From Nymphaea colorata (taxonomy: Eukaryota > Streptophyta > Magnoliopsida > Nymphaeales > Nymphaeaceae), in assembly GCF_008831285.2 (NCBI RefSeq), contig NW_022204507.1:5414174-5478173 (forward strand): a stretch of 64,000 nt of DNA, written 5' to 3'. The position numbers were made by a program, and so were the translations under genes. This document shows, piece by piece, positions 37,294 through 50,892 of the stretch (its first letter is position 1; each line of letters begins with the position of its first letter). A model generated the notes under the pieces. It was not told the origin of the DNA, searched no databases, and saw only the letters and a list, made by a program, of their open reading frames with translations.

Positions 37294-40200
37294 ACCAATG
37301 CATTTGTTTAATCTCTTGTATCTAATGCAATGAGCCTAACTTCTTGTTACATACATAGGGAACAATTTAAGAGATGAAATCACAAGTTCCTATCAATGCG
37401 AGTTGGTTTAAGTGATGCTTTTGATGACGCATGTTTAATTGAATGTGCCTAACTTGTTGTTACATCCATATTGAATCATTTGGTAGACTGAAATCACAAG
37501 CTTAAAAGAAAATGAATGAGAGTCAAGTGATTCGTTTGCTCACTTATATTTAATCTAATGTGTCTCACTTGTTGTTACATTGATAATGAATGATTTAAAT
37601 CATTTGATCACACATATGAAAATGATGTAGTGGATTGAAATCACAAGTTTAAATGAAATTGAATGAGATTCAGGTTATTCATTTGCTCAATCACACTAAA
37701 TATAATGTGTTTCACTTGTTATTGCATCTATAATGAATGATTTAAGTGATTGCAATGACAAGTTCACGTGGATACAAATGGGATCTATGCATTAGTTTGA
37801 TCCTTTGCAGTTAATCTAATGAATTGAACTTGTAGTTAGATATCTAATTATTGATCTAAGAGATTTAAATCATAAGTTCGTATCAATGCCTGAGAGATTT
37901 AATTCATTCATTTGATCACACATATTTAATTGAAAAGTGTTAACTTATTGATGCATTCACATTGAATGGTTCGTATGAAAATGAATGAGATTCAACTCAT
38001 TCAAATGATCTCTTGTAGTTAATCTAATATGTTTTGTTTGTTATAAAGTCTGTAATGAATGGTTTAATAGATTAAAATCACTAGTTTATATGGATACAAA
38101 AGGAACCAATGCATTTGTTCGATCCCTTGTATCCAATCTAATGAGTTTAACTTCATGTTACATCTAAGGTGAACTATTTGAGGGATTGAAATCGCAAGTT
38201 CCCTCAATACGAGTGGGATTTAAGTGTTTCTTTTGATCACGCATATTTAATTGTTTTTTTTTTTACTAGTTGTAACATCCTTATTGAATTATTTAGTCGA
38301 TTGTAATCACAAGTTTAAAAGAAAATTAATGAGATTCAAGTGATTGATTTGCTCTTCGATATTTAATCTAATGTGTGTCACTTGTTATTACGTCTATAAT
38401 GAATTATTTAATTGATTCAAATCACAAGTTCATACGTATATAAGTGGGATCTATGCATTAGTTCGATCCCTTGTAGTTAATCCAATCGGTTGAACTTGTG
38501 GCTACATCAATAGTGAATGATCTATGGGAAAGAAAACATAAGTTTGTATCAATAATAGTGGGATTTTATTGATTCATTCATTTGATCATGCATATTAAAT
38601 TGAATGTGGATAAGACGTTGTTAATCCATATTAAATGATTTAGTACATTGAAATTACAATTTTAAACGAAAATGAATGAGATTCAAGTCATTCAATTGTG
38701 CAATCACAATAAATATAAGGTGTTTCACTTGTTATTACATCTAAAATTAATGATTTAAATGATTGCGATCACATGTTTATATAGATACAAATGAGATCTA
38801 AGTATTAGTTTGATCCATTGCAGTTAATCCAATGAGTTAAACTTGTAGTTACATATCTAATGAGTTGATTCATTTGATCACACTTATTTAATTGAAAGTG
38901 GTTAACTTATTGTAACATTCACATTGACTGATTTAGTGAATTGAAATCACAAGTTTGTATGAAAATGAAGGAGATTCACTCATTCACTTGATCACTTATA
39001 GTTAATGAAATATGTTTCGCTTGTTACAATGTCCATAATGAATGATTAAAATCACTAATGTGTCTCACTTGTTGTTACATTGATAATGAATGATTTAAAT
39101 GATTGAAATCACAATTTCTTTGATCTCTTTTAAATAATCCAACGAGTTTAACTTCTTGATACATCTATAGTGTAGGATTTAAGGAATGAAAATTACAAGT
39201 TACTATCATTACGAGTGGAATTTAAGTGATTCTTTTGATCGCACATTTTTAATTCAATGTGCTTAACTTGTTATTACATCCATATTAAATGATATAGTGA
39301 ATTGATAGCACAAGATTAAAAGAAAATGAATGAGATCCAACTGATTGATTTCCTCACTCATATTTAATCTAATGTGTCTCACTTGTTGTTACATGTATAA
39401 GGAATGATTTTAATGATTGAAATCACAAGTTCATATGTATGTAAATGGGATCATTACCTTAGTTACACCCCATGTAGTTAATCCAATTAGTTGAACTTGT
39501 TGTTACATTATCTATGATGAATGATCTAAGGAAAAGAAATCACGAGTTTGTGTCAACAATAGTGCATTTTAATTCATTCATTTGATCACACATATTAAAT
39601 TAAATGTGTATAACATTTTATTAATACATATTAAAATGATGTAGTGGATTGAAATCACAAGTTTAAATGAAATTAAATGAGATTCAGGTTATTCATTTGC
39701 TCAATCACACTAAATATAATGTGTTTCACTTGTTATTGCATCTATAATGAATGATTTAAGTGATTGCAATCACAAGTTTCACGTGGATACAAATGGGATC
39801 TATGCATTAGTTTGATCCCTTGCAGTTAATCTAATGAGTAGAACTTGTAGTTACATATCTAATTATTGATCTAAGAGATTTAAATCATAAGTTCGTATCA
39901 ATGCCCGAGAGATTTAATTCATTCATTTGATAACACATATTTAATTGAAAGTGGTTAACTTGTTCATGCATTCACATTGAATGGTTCGTATGAAAATGAA
40001 TGAGATTCAACTCATTCAAATGATCTCTTGTAGTTAATCTAATATGTTTCGTTTGTTATAAAGTCTGTAATGAATGGTTAAAAGATTAAAATCACTAGTT
40101 TATATGGATACAAAAGGAACCAATGCATTTGTTCGATGCCTTGTATCCAATCCAATGAGTTTAACTTCATGTTACATCTATGGCGAACGATTTGAGGGAT

Positions 40201-41096
40201 TGAAATCACAAGTTCCCTCAATACGAGTGGTATTTAAGTGTTTCTTTTGATCACGCATATTTAATTGATTTTTTTTTTACTTGTTGTAACATCCTAATTG
40301 AATTATTTAGTCGATTGTAATCACAAGTTTAAAAGAAAATTAATGAGATTCAAGTGATTGATTTGCTCATCGATATTTAATCTAATGTGTATCACTTGTT
40401 ATTACATCTACAACAATTATTTAATTGATTCAAATCACAAGTTCATATGTATATAAGTGGGATCTATGCATTAGTTGATCCCTTGTAGTTAATCCAATCG
40501 GTTGAACTTGTGGCTACATCAATAGTGAATGATCTATGGAAAGAAATCCTAAGTTTGTATCAATAATAGTGGGATTTTATTGATTCATTATTTGATCATG
40601 CATATTAAATTGAATGTGGATAAACGTTGTTAATCCATATTAAATGATTTAGTACATTGAAATCACAATTTTAAACGAAAATGAATGAGATTCAAGTCAT
40701 TCAATTGTGCAATCACAATAAATATAAGGTGTTTCACTTGTTATTACATCTAAAATGAATGATTTAAATGATTGCGATCACAAGTTCATATAGATACAAA
40801 TGAGATTAAGTATTAGTTTGATCCATTGCAGTTAATCCAATGAGTTAAACTTGTAGTTACATATCTAATGAGTTGATTCATTTGATCACACATATTTAAT
40901 TGAAAGTGGTTAACTTATTGTTACATTCACATTGACTGATTTAGTGAATTGAAATCACAAGTTTGTATGAAAATGAAGGAGATTCAACTCATTCACTTGA
41001 TCACTTATAGTTAATGTAATATGTTTCGCTTGTTACAATGTCTATAATGAATGATTAAAATGACTAAAATCACTAGTTTACATGGGTAGAAATGAG
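37294..41096 (+). repeat. HOR copies 12a and 12b (3803 bp, two shortened units fused)
   Basis: The A6 marker is missing between two units. In 12a, A7 jumps to C1 near 37600. At about 39052, A6 is joined directly to A7 (ATCAC|TAATGTGTC), and 12b then runs on to the marker at 41097. Confidence 0.8.
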
Positions 41097-43388
41097 ACCA
41101 ATGCATTTGTTTAATCCCTTGTATCTAATGCAATGAGCTAATTTTGTTACATACATAGGGAACAATTTAAGAGATGAAATCACAAGTTCCTATCAATGCG
41201 AGTTGGTTTAAGTGATGCTTTTGATGAGCATATTTAATTGAATGTGCCTAACTTGTTGTTACATCCATATTGAATCATTTAGTAGACTGAAATCACAAGC
41301 TTAAAAGAAAATGAATGAGAATCAAGTGATTCGTTTGCTCACTTATATTTAATCTAATGTGTCTCACTTGTTGTTACATTGATAATGAATGATTTAAATG
41401 ATTGAAATCACAATTTGTTTGATCTCTTTTAAATAATCCAACGAGTTTAACTTCTTGTACATCTATAGCGAGGATTTAAGGAATGAAATACAAGTTACTA
41501 TCATTACGAGTGGAATTTAAGTGATTCTTTTGATCGCACATATTTAATTCAATGTGCTTAACTTGTTATTACATCCATATTAAATGATATAGTGAATTGA
41601 ATCACAAGATTAAAAGAAAATGAATGAGATCAACTGATTGATTTGCTCACTCATATTTAATCTAATGTGTCTCACTTGTTTTACATGTATAATGAATGAT
41701 TTTAATGATTGAAATCACAAGTTCATATGTATGTAAATGGGATCATTACCTTAGTTACACCCCTGTAGTTAATCCAATTAGTTGAACTTGTTGTTACATC
41801 ATCTATGATGAATGATCTAAGGAAAAGAAATCACAAGTTTGTGTCAATAATAGTGGATTTAATTCATTCATTTGATCACACATATTAAATTAAATGTGTA
41901 TAACATTTTATTAATACATATTAAAATGATGTAGTGGATTGAAATCACAAGTTTAAATGAAATTGAATGAGATTCAGGTTATTCATTTGCTCAATCACAC
42001 TAAATATAATGTGTTTCACTTGTTATTGCATCTATAATGAATGATTTAAGTGATTGCAATCACAAGTTCACGTGGATACAAATGGGATCTATGCATTAGT
42101 TTGATCCCTTGCAGTTAATCTAATGAGTTGAACTTGTAGTTACATATCTAATTATTGATCTAAGAGATTTAAATCATAAGTTCGTATCAATGCCCGAGAG
42201 ATTTAATTCATTCATTTGATCACACATATTTAATTGAAAGTGGTTAACTTGTTGATGCATTCACATTGAATGGTTCGTATGAAAATGAATGAGATTCAAC
42301 TCATTCAAATGATCTCTTGTAGTTAATCTAATATGTTTCGTTTGTTATAAAGTCTGTAATGAATGGTTTAAAAGATTAAAATCACTAGTTTATATGGATA
42401 CAAAAGGAACCAATGCATTTGTTCGATCCTTGTATCCAATCTAATGAGTTTAACTTCATGTTACATCTATGGCGAACGATTTGAGGGATTGAAATCGCAA
42501 GTTCCCTCAATACGAGTGGGATTTAAGTGTTTCTTTTGATCACGCATATTTAATTGATTTTTTTTTACTTGTTGTAACATCCTTATTGAATTATTTAGTC
42601 GATTGTAATCACAAGTTTAAAAGAAAATTAATGAGATTCAAGTGATTGATTTGCTCATCGATATTTAATCTAATGTGTCTCACTTGTTATTACATCTATA
42701 ATGAATTATTTAATTGATTCAAATCACAAGTTCATATGTATATAAGTGGGATCTATGCATTAGTTCGATCCCTTGTAGTTAATCCAATCGGTTGAACTTG
42801 TGGCTACATCAATAGTGAATGATCTATGGAAAGAAATCCTAAGTTTGTATCAATAATAGTGGGATTTTATTGATTCATTATTTGATCATGCATATTAAAT
42901 TGAATGTGGATAAGACGTTGTTAATCCATATTAAATGATTTAGTACATTGAAATCACAATTTTAAACGAAAATGAATGAGATTCAAGTCATTCAATTGTG
43001 CAATCACAATAAATATAAGGTGTTTCACTTGTTATTACATCTAAAATGAATGATTTAAATGATTGCGATCACAAGTTCATATAGATACAAATGAGATCTA
43101 AGTATTAGTTTGATCCATTGCAGTTAATCCAATGAGTTAAACTTGTAGTTACATATCTAATGAGTTGATTCATTTGATCACACATATTTAATTGAAAGTG
43201 GTTAACTTATTGTTACATTCACATTGACTGATTTAGTGAATTGAAATCACAAGTTTGTATGAAAATGAAGGAGATTCAACTCATTCACTTGATCACTTAT
43301 AGTTAATGTAATATGTTTCGCTTGTTACAATGTCTATAATGAATGATTAAAATGACTAAAATCACTAGTTTACATGGGTAGAAATGAG
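41097..43388 (+). repeat. HOR copy 13 (2292 bp)
   Basis: Full order of seven trimers. It is nearly identical to copies 14 and 15 apart from single-base losses in short homopolymers. Confidence 0.9.
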
Positions 43389-43944
43389 ACCAATGCATTT
43401 GTTTAATCCCTTGTATCTAATGCAATGAGCTAACTTCTTGTTACATACATAGGGAACAATTTAAGAGATGAAATCACAAGTTCCTATCAATGCGAGTTGG
43501 TTTAAGTGATGCTTTTGATGACGCATATTTAATTGAATGTGCCTAACTTGTTGTTACATCCATATTGAATCATTTAGTAGACTGAAATCACAAGCTTAAA
43601 AGAAAATGAATGAGAATCAAGTGATTCGTTTGCTCACTTATATTTAATCTAATGTGTCTCACTTGTTGTTACATTGATAATGAATGATTTAAATGATTGA
43701 AATCACAATTTGTTTGATCTCTTTTAAATAATCCAACGAGTTTAACTTCTTGTTACATCTATAGCGAAGGATTTAAGGAATGGAAATCACAAGTTACTAT
43801 CATTACGAGTGGAATTTAAGTGATTCTTTTGATCGCACATATTTAATTCAATGTGCTTAACTTGTTATTACATCCATATTAAATGATATAGTGAATTGAA
43901 ATCACAAGATTAAAAGAAAATGAATGAGATCAACTGATTGATTT

Positions 43945-44290
43945 GCTCACTCATATTTAATCTAATGTGTCTCACTTGTTATTACATGTATAATGAATGA
44001 TTTTAATGATTGAAATCACAAGTTCATATGTATGTAAATGGGATCATTACCTTAGTTACACCCCTTGTAGTTAATCCAATTAGTTGAACTTGTTGTTACA
44101 TCATCTATGATGAATGATCTAAGGAAAAGAAATCACAAGTTTGTGTCAATAATAGTGGATTTAATTCATTCATTTGATCACACATATTAAATTAAATGTG
44201 TATAACATTTTATTAATACATATTAAAATGATGTAGTGGATTGAAATCACAAGTTTAAATGAAATTGAATGAGATTCAGGTTATTCATTT
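43945..44290 (+). repeat. Reference HOR, trimer 1 (A1-B1-C1, 346 bp)
   Basis: Full-length trimer. A1 starts GCTCACTCATATTTAATC, B1 starts GTTACACCCCTTGTAG at 44055, C1 starts GATCACACATATTAAA at 44176. Boxes are spaced about 115 bp. Confidence 0.85.
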
Positions 44291-44611
44291 GCTCAATCAC
44301 ACTAAATATAATGTGTTTCACTTGTTATTGCATCTATAATGAATGATTTAAGTGATTGCAATCACAAGTTCACGTGGATACAAATGGATCTATGCATTAG
44401 TTTGATCCCTTGCAGTTAATCTAATGAGTTGAACTTGTAGTTACATATCTAATTATTGATCTAAGAGATTTAAATCATAAGTTCGTATCAATGCCCGAGA
44501 GATTTAATTCATTCATTTGATCACACATATTTAATTGAAAGTGGTTAACTTGTTGATGCATTCACATTGAATGGTTCGTATGAAAATGAATGAGATTCAA
44601 CTCATTCAAAT
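44291..44611 (+). repeat. Reference HOR, trimer 2 (321 bp, C2 shortened)
   Basis: A2 starts GCTCAATCACACTAAATA. Monomer C2 lacks about 24 bp including the AATCACAAG box (TTGAATGGTTCGTATGAAAA). Confidence 0.85.
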
Positions 44612-44954
44612 GATCTCTTGTAGTTAATCTAATATGTTTCGTTTGTTATAAAGTCTGTAATGAATGGTTTAAAAGATTAAAATCACTAGTTTATATGGAT
44701 ACAAAAGGAACCAATGCATTTGTTCGATCCCTTGTATCCAATCTAATGAGTTTAACTTCATGTTACATCTATGGCGAACGATTTGAGGGATTGAAATCGC
44801 AAGTTCCCTCAATACGAGTGGGATTTAAGTGTTTCTTTTGATCACGCATATTTAATTGATTTTTTTTTACTTGTTGTAACATCCTTATTGAATTATTTAG
44901 TCGATTGTAATCACAAGTTTAAAAGAAAATTAATGAGATTCAAGTGATTGATTT
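44612..44954 (+). repeat. Reference HOR, trimer 3 (343 bp)
   Basis: A3 starts GATCTCTTGTAGTTAATC. C3 carries the variable T tract before ACTTGTTGTAACATCC. The B3 box reads AAATCGCAAG instead of AAATCACAAG. Confidence 0.85.
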
Positions 44955-45300
44955 GCTCATCGATATTTAATCTAATGTGTCTCACTTGTTATTACATCTA
45001 TAATGAATTATTTAATTGATTCAAATCACAAGTTCATATGTATATAAGTGGGATCTATGCATTAGTTCGATCCCTTGTAGTTAATCCAATCGGTTGAACT
45101 TGTGGCTACATCAATAGTGAATGATCTATGGAAAGAAATCCTAAGTTTGTATCAATAATAGTGGGATTTTATTGATTCATTCATTTGATCATGCATATTA
45201 AATTGAATGTGGATAAGACGTTGTTAATCCATATTAAATGATTTAGTACATTGAAATCACAATTTTAAACGAAAATGAATGAGATTCAAGTCATTCAATT
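44955..45300 (+). repeat. Reference HOR, trimer 4 (346 bp)
   Basis: Full-length trimer. A4 starts GCTCATCGATATTTAATC. The B4 box has decayed to GAAATCCTAAGTTT. C4 begins with the diagnostic ATTCATTCATTTGATCATGC. Confidence 0.85.
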
Positions 45301-45593
45301 GTGCAATCACAATAAATATAAGGTGTTTCACTTGTTATTACATCTAAAATGAATGATTTAAATGATTGCGATCACAAGTTCATATAGATACAAATGAGAT
45401 CTAAGTATTAGTTTGATCCATTGCAGTTAATCCAATGAGTTAAACTTGTAGTTACATATCTAATGAGTTGATTCATTTGATCACACATATTTAATTGAAA
45501 GTGGTTAACTTATTGTTACATTCACATTGACTGATTTAGTGAATTGAAATCACAAGTTTGTATGAAAATGAAGGAGATTCAACTCATTCACTT
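45301..45593 (+). repeat. Reference HOR, trimer 5 (293 bp, B5 shortened)
   Basis: A5 starts GTGCAATCACAATAAATA. Monomer B5 lacks about 52 bp including its box (ATATCTAATGAGTTGATTC). Confidence 0.85.
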
Positions 45594-45935
45594 GATCACT
45601 TATAGTTAATGTAATATGTTTCGCTTGTTACAATGTCTATAATGAATGATTAAAATGACTAAAATCACTAGTTTACATGGGTAGAAATGAGACCAATGCA
45701 TTTGTTTAATCCCTTGTATCTAATGCAATGAGCTTAACTTCTTGTTACATACATAGGGAACAATTTAAGAGATGAAATCACAAGTTCCTATCAATGCGAG
45801 TTGGTTTAAGTGATGCTTTTGATGACGCATATTTAATTGAATGTGCCTAACTTGTTGTTACATCCATATTGAATCATTTAGTAGACTGAAATCACAAGCT
45901 TAAAAGAAAATGAATGAGAATCAAGTGATTCGTTT
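45594..45935 (+). repeat. Reference HOR, trimer 6 (342 bp)
   Basis: A6 starts GATCACTTATAGTTAATG and holds the ACCAATGCAT marker used here to count HOR copies. The A6 box reads AAATCACTAGTTT. Confidence 0.85.
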
Positions 45936-48000
45936 GCTCACTTATATTTAATCTAATGTGTCTCACTTGTTGTTACATTGATAATGAATGATTTAAATGA
46001 TTGAAATCACAATTTGTTTGATCTCTTTTAAATAATCCAACGAGTTTAACTTCTTGTTACATCTATAGCGAAGGATTTAAGGAATGGAAATCACAAGTTA
46101 CTATCATTACGAGTGGAATTTAAGTGATTCTTTTGATCGCACATATTTAATTCAATGTGCTTAACTTGTTATTACATCCATATTAAATGATATAGTGAAT
46201 TGAAATCACAAGATTAAAAGAAAATGAATGAGACTCAACTGATTGATTTGCTCACTCATATTTAATCTAATGTGTCTCACTTGTTATTACATGTATAATG
46301 AATGATTTTAATGATTGAAATCACAAGTTCATATGTATGTAAATGGGATCATTACCTTAGTTACACCCCTTGTAGTTAATCCAATTAGTTGAACTTGTTG
46401 TTACATCATCTATGATGAATGATCTAAGGAAAAGAAATCACAAGTTTGTGTCAATAATAGTGGGATTTAATTCATTCATTTGATCACACATATTAAATTA
46501 AATGTGTATAACATTTTATTAATACATATTAAAATGATGTAGTGGATTGAAATCACAAGTTTAAATGAAATTGAATGAGATTCAGGTTATTCATTTGCTC
46601 AATCACACTAAATATAATGTGTTTCACTTGTTATTGCATCTATAATGAATGATTTAAGTGATTGCAATCACAAGTTCACGTGGATACAAATGGGATCTAT
46701 GCATTAGTTTGATCCCTTGCAGTTAATCTAATGAGTTGAACTTGTAGTTACATATCTAATTATTGATCTAAGAGATTTAAATCATAAGTTCGTATCAATG
46801 CCCGAGAGATTTAATTCATTCATTTGATCACACATATTTAATTGAAAGTGGTTAACTTGTTGATGCATTCACATTGAATGGTTCGTATGAAAATGAATGA
46901 GATTCAACTCATTCAAATGATCTCTTGTAGTTAATCTAATATGTTTCGTTTGTTATAAAGTCTGTAATGAATGGTTTAAAAGATTAAAATCACTAGTTTA
47001 TATGGATACAAAAGGAACCAATGCATTTGTTCGATCCCTTGTATCCAATCTAATGAGTTTAACTTCATGTTACATCTATGGCGAACGATTTGAGGGATTG
47101 AAATCGCAAGTTCCCTCAATACGAGTGGGATTTAAGTGTTTCTTTTGATCACGCATATTTAATTGATTTTTTTTTTACTTGTTGTAACATCCTTATTGAA
47201 TTATTTAGTCGATTGTAATCACAAGTTTAAAAGAAAATTAATGAGATTCAAGTGATTGATTTGCTCATCGATATTTAATCTAATGTGTCTCACTTGTTAT
47301 TACATCTATAATGAATTATTTAATTGATTCAAATCACAAGTTCATATGTATATAAGTGGGATCTATGCATTAGTTCGATCCCTTGTAGTTAATCCAATCG
47401 GTTGAACTTGTGGCTACATCAATAGTGAATGATCTATGGGAAAGAAATCCTAAGTTTGTATCAATAATAGTGGGATTTTATTGATTCATTCATTTGATCA
47501 TGCATATTAAATTGAATGTGGATAAGACGTTGTTAATCCATATTAAATGATTTAGTACATTGAAATCACAATTTTAAACGAAAATGAATGAGATTCAAGT
47601 CATTCAATTGTGCAATCACAATAAATATAAGGTGTTTCACTTGTTATTACATCTAAAATGAATGATTTAAATGATTGCGATCACAAGTTCATATAGATAC
47701 AAATGAGATCTAAGTATTAGTTTGATCCATTGCAGTTAATCCAATGAGTTAAACTTGTAGTTACATATCTAATGAGTTGATTCATTTGATCACACATATT
47801 TAATTGAAAGTGGTTAACTTATTGTTACATTCACATTGACTGATTTAGTGAATTGAAATCACAAGTTTGTATGAAAATGAAGGAGATTCAACTCATTCAC
47901 TTGATCACTTATAGTTAATGTAATATGTTTCGCTTGTTACAATGTCTATAATGAATGATTAAAATGACTAAAATCACTAGTTTACATGGGTAGAAATGAG
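45692..48000 (+). repeat. HOR copy 15 (2309 bp)
   Basis: Complete, with all seven trimers. Box-to-box distances are mostly 114-118 bp, with 84, 208 and 178 bp at the three shortened monomers. Confidence 0.92.
45936..46249 (+). repeat. Reference HOR, trimer 7 (314 bp, A7 shortened)
   Basis: A7 starts GCTCACTTATATTTAATC and lacks about 31 bp after its box (CACAATTTGTTTGATCTC). B7 and C7 are full length. The next base starts A1 of the following HOR. Confidence 0.85.
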
Positions 48001-50892
48001 ACCAATGCATTTGTTTAATCCTTGTATCTAATGCAATGAGCTTAACTTCTTGTTACATACATAGGAACAATTTAGAGATGAAATCACAAGTTCCTATCAA
48101 TGCGAGTTGGTTTAAGTGATGCTTTTGATGACGCATATTTAATTGAATGTGCCTAACTTGTTGTTACATCCATATTGAATCATTTAGTAGACTGAAATCA
48201 CAAGCTTAAAAGAAAATGAATGAGAATCAAGTGATTCGTTTGCTCACTTATATTTAATCTAATGTGTCTCACTTGTTGTTACATTGATAATGAATGATTT
48301 AAATATTGAAATCACAATTTGTTGATCTCTTTTAAATAATCAACAGTTTAACTTCTTGTTACATCTATAGCGAAGATTTAGGAATGGAATCACAAGTTAC
48401 TATATTACAGTGGAATTTAAGTGATTCTTTGATCCACATATTTAATTCAATGTGTTAACTGTTACATCCATTAAATGTTAGTGAATTGAAATCACAAGTT
48501 AAGAAAATGAATGAGATCAACTGATTGATTTGCTCACTCATATTTAATCTAATGTGTTCACTTGTTATTACATGTATAATGAATGATTTAAAATTGAAAT
48601 CACAAGTTTATATGTATGTAAATGGGATCATACCTTAGTTACACCCTTGTAGTTAATCCAATTAGTTGAACTTGTTGTTACATCATCTATGAGGAAGATC
48701 TAGGAAAAGAATCACAAGTTGTGTCAATATAGTGGATTTAATTCATTCTTTGATCGCATATTAATTTAATTGTATACTTTTTAATCATATTAAATATTAG
48801 TGGATTGAAATCACAAGTTTAAATGAAATGAATGAGATTCAGTTATTCTTTCTCTTTATTAATCTAATGTGTCTCACTTGTTGTTACATTGATAATGAAT
48901 GATTTAAATGATTGAAATCACAATTTGTTTGATCTCTTTTAAATAATCCAACGAGTTTAACTTCTTGTTACATCTATAGCGAAGGATTTAAGGAATGGAA
49001 ATCACAAGTTACTATCATTACGAGTGGAATTTAAGTGATTCTTTTGATCGCACATATTTAATTCAATGTGCTTAACTTGTTATTACATCCATATTAAATG
49101 ATATAGTGAATTGAAATCACAAGATTAAAAGAAAATGAATGAGATCAACTGATTGATTTGCTCACTCATATTTAATCTAATGTGTCTCACTTGTTATTAC
49201 ATGTATAATGAATGATTTTAATGATTGAAATCACAAGTTCATATGTATGTAAATGGGATCATTACCTTAGTTACACCCCTTGTAGTTAATCCAATTAGTT
49301 GAACTTGTTGTTACATCATCTATGATGAATGATCTAAGGAAAAGAAATCACAGTTTGTGTCAATAATAGTGGATTTAATTCATTCATTTGATCACACATA
49401 TTAAATTAAATGTGTATAACATTTTATTAATACATATTAAAATGATGTAGTGGATTGAAATCACAAGTTTAAATGAAATTGAATGAGATTCAGGTTATTC
49501 ATTTGCTCAATCACACTAAATATAATGTGTTTCACTTGTTATTGCATCTATAATGAATGATTTAAGTGATTGCAATCACAAGTTCACGTGGATACAAATG
49601 GGATCTATGCATTAGTTTGATCCCTTGCAGTTAATCTAATGAGTTGAACTTGTAGTTACATATCTAATTATTGATCTAAGAGATTTAAATCATAAGTTCG
49701 TATCAATGCCCGAGAGATTTAATTCATTCATTTGATCACACATATTTAATTGAAAGTGGTTAACTTGTTGATGCATTCACATTGAATGGTTCGTATGAAA
49801 AGAATGAGATTCAACTCATTCAAATGATCTCTTGTAGTTAATCTAATATGTTTCGTTTGTTATAAAGTCTGTAATGAATGGTTTAAAAGATTAAAATCAC
49901 TAGTTTATATGGATACAAAAGAACCAATGCATTTGTTCGATCCTTGTATCCAATCTAATGAGTTTAACTTCATGTTACATCTATGGCGAACGATTTGAGG
50001 GATTGAAATCACAAGTTCCCTCAATACGATGGATTTAAGTGTTTCTTTTGATCACGCATATTAATTGATTTTTTTTTACTTGTTGTAACATCCTATTGAA
50101 TTATTTAGTCGATTGTAATCACAAGTTTAAAAGAAAATTAATGAGATTCAAGTGATTGATTTGCTCATCGATATTAATCTAATGTGTCTCACTTGTTATT
50201 ACATCTATAATGAATTATTTAATTGATTCAAATCACAAGTTCATATGTATATAAGTGGGATCTATGCATTAGTTCGATCCCTTGTAGTTAATCCAATCGG
50301 TTGAACTTGTGGCTACATCAATAGTGAATGATCTATGGAAAGAAATCCAAGTTTGTATCAATAATAGTGGGATTTTATTGATTCATTCATTTGATCATGC
50401 ATATTAAATTGAATGTGGATAAGACGTTGTTAATCCATATTAAATGATTTAGTACATTGAAATCACAATTTAAACGAAAATGAATGAGATTCAAGTCATT
50501 CAATTGTGCAATCACATAAATATAAGGTGTTTCACTTGTTATTACATCTAAAATGAATGATTTAAATGATTGCGATCACAAGTTCATATAGATACAAATG
50601 AGATCTAAGTATTAGTTGATCCATTGCAGTTAATCCAATGAGTTAAACTTGTAGTTACATATCTAATGAGTTGATTCATTTGATCACACATATTTATTGA
50701 AAGTGGTTAACTTATTGTTACATTCACATTGACTGATTTAGTGAATTGAAATCACAAGTTTGTATGAAAATGAAGAGATTCAACTCATTCACTTGATCAC
50801 TTATAGTTAATGTAATATGTTTCGCTTGTTACAATGTCTATAATGAATGATTAAAATGACTAAAATCACTAGTTTACATGGGTAGAAATGAG
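48001..50892 (+). repeat. HOR copy 16 (2892 bp, with internal duplication)
   Basis: It runs A6 to C1, breaks up, and at about 48855 starts again at A7. About 588 bp (A7-C1) are therefore present twice, the first time indel-rich. Part of B6 is also deleted near 50995. Confidence 0.85.
48010..48855 (+). repeat. Third indel-rich satellite segment
   Basis: Single-base losses become frequent from 48020 and dense from about 48300 (for example AATAATCAACAGTTTAAC). The sequence then joins a clean A7 monomer. The pattern resembles 27.8-28.4 and 31.6-32.6 kb. Confidence 0.75.

Larger units (their letters stand above)
43389..45691 (+). repeat. HOR copy 14 (2303 bp)
   Basis: Complete and almost identical to its neighbours. 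Confidence 0.92.
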
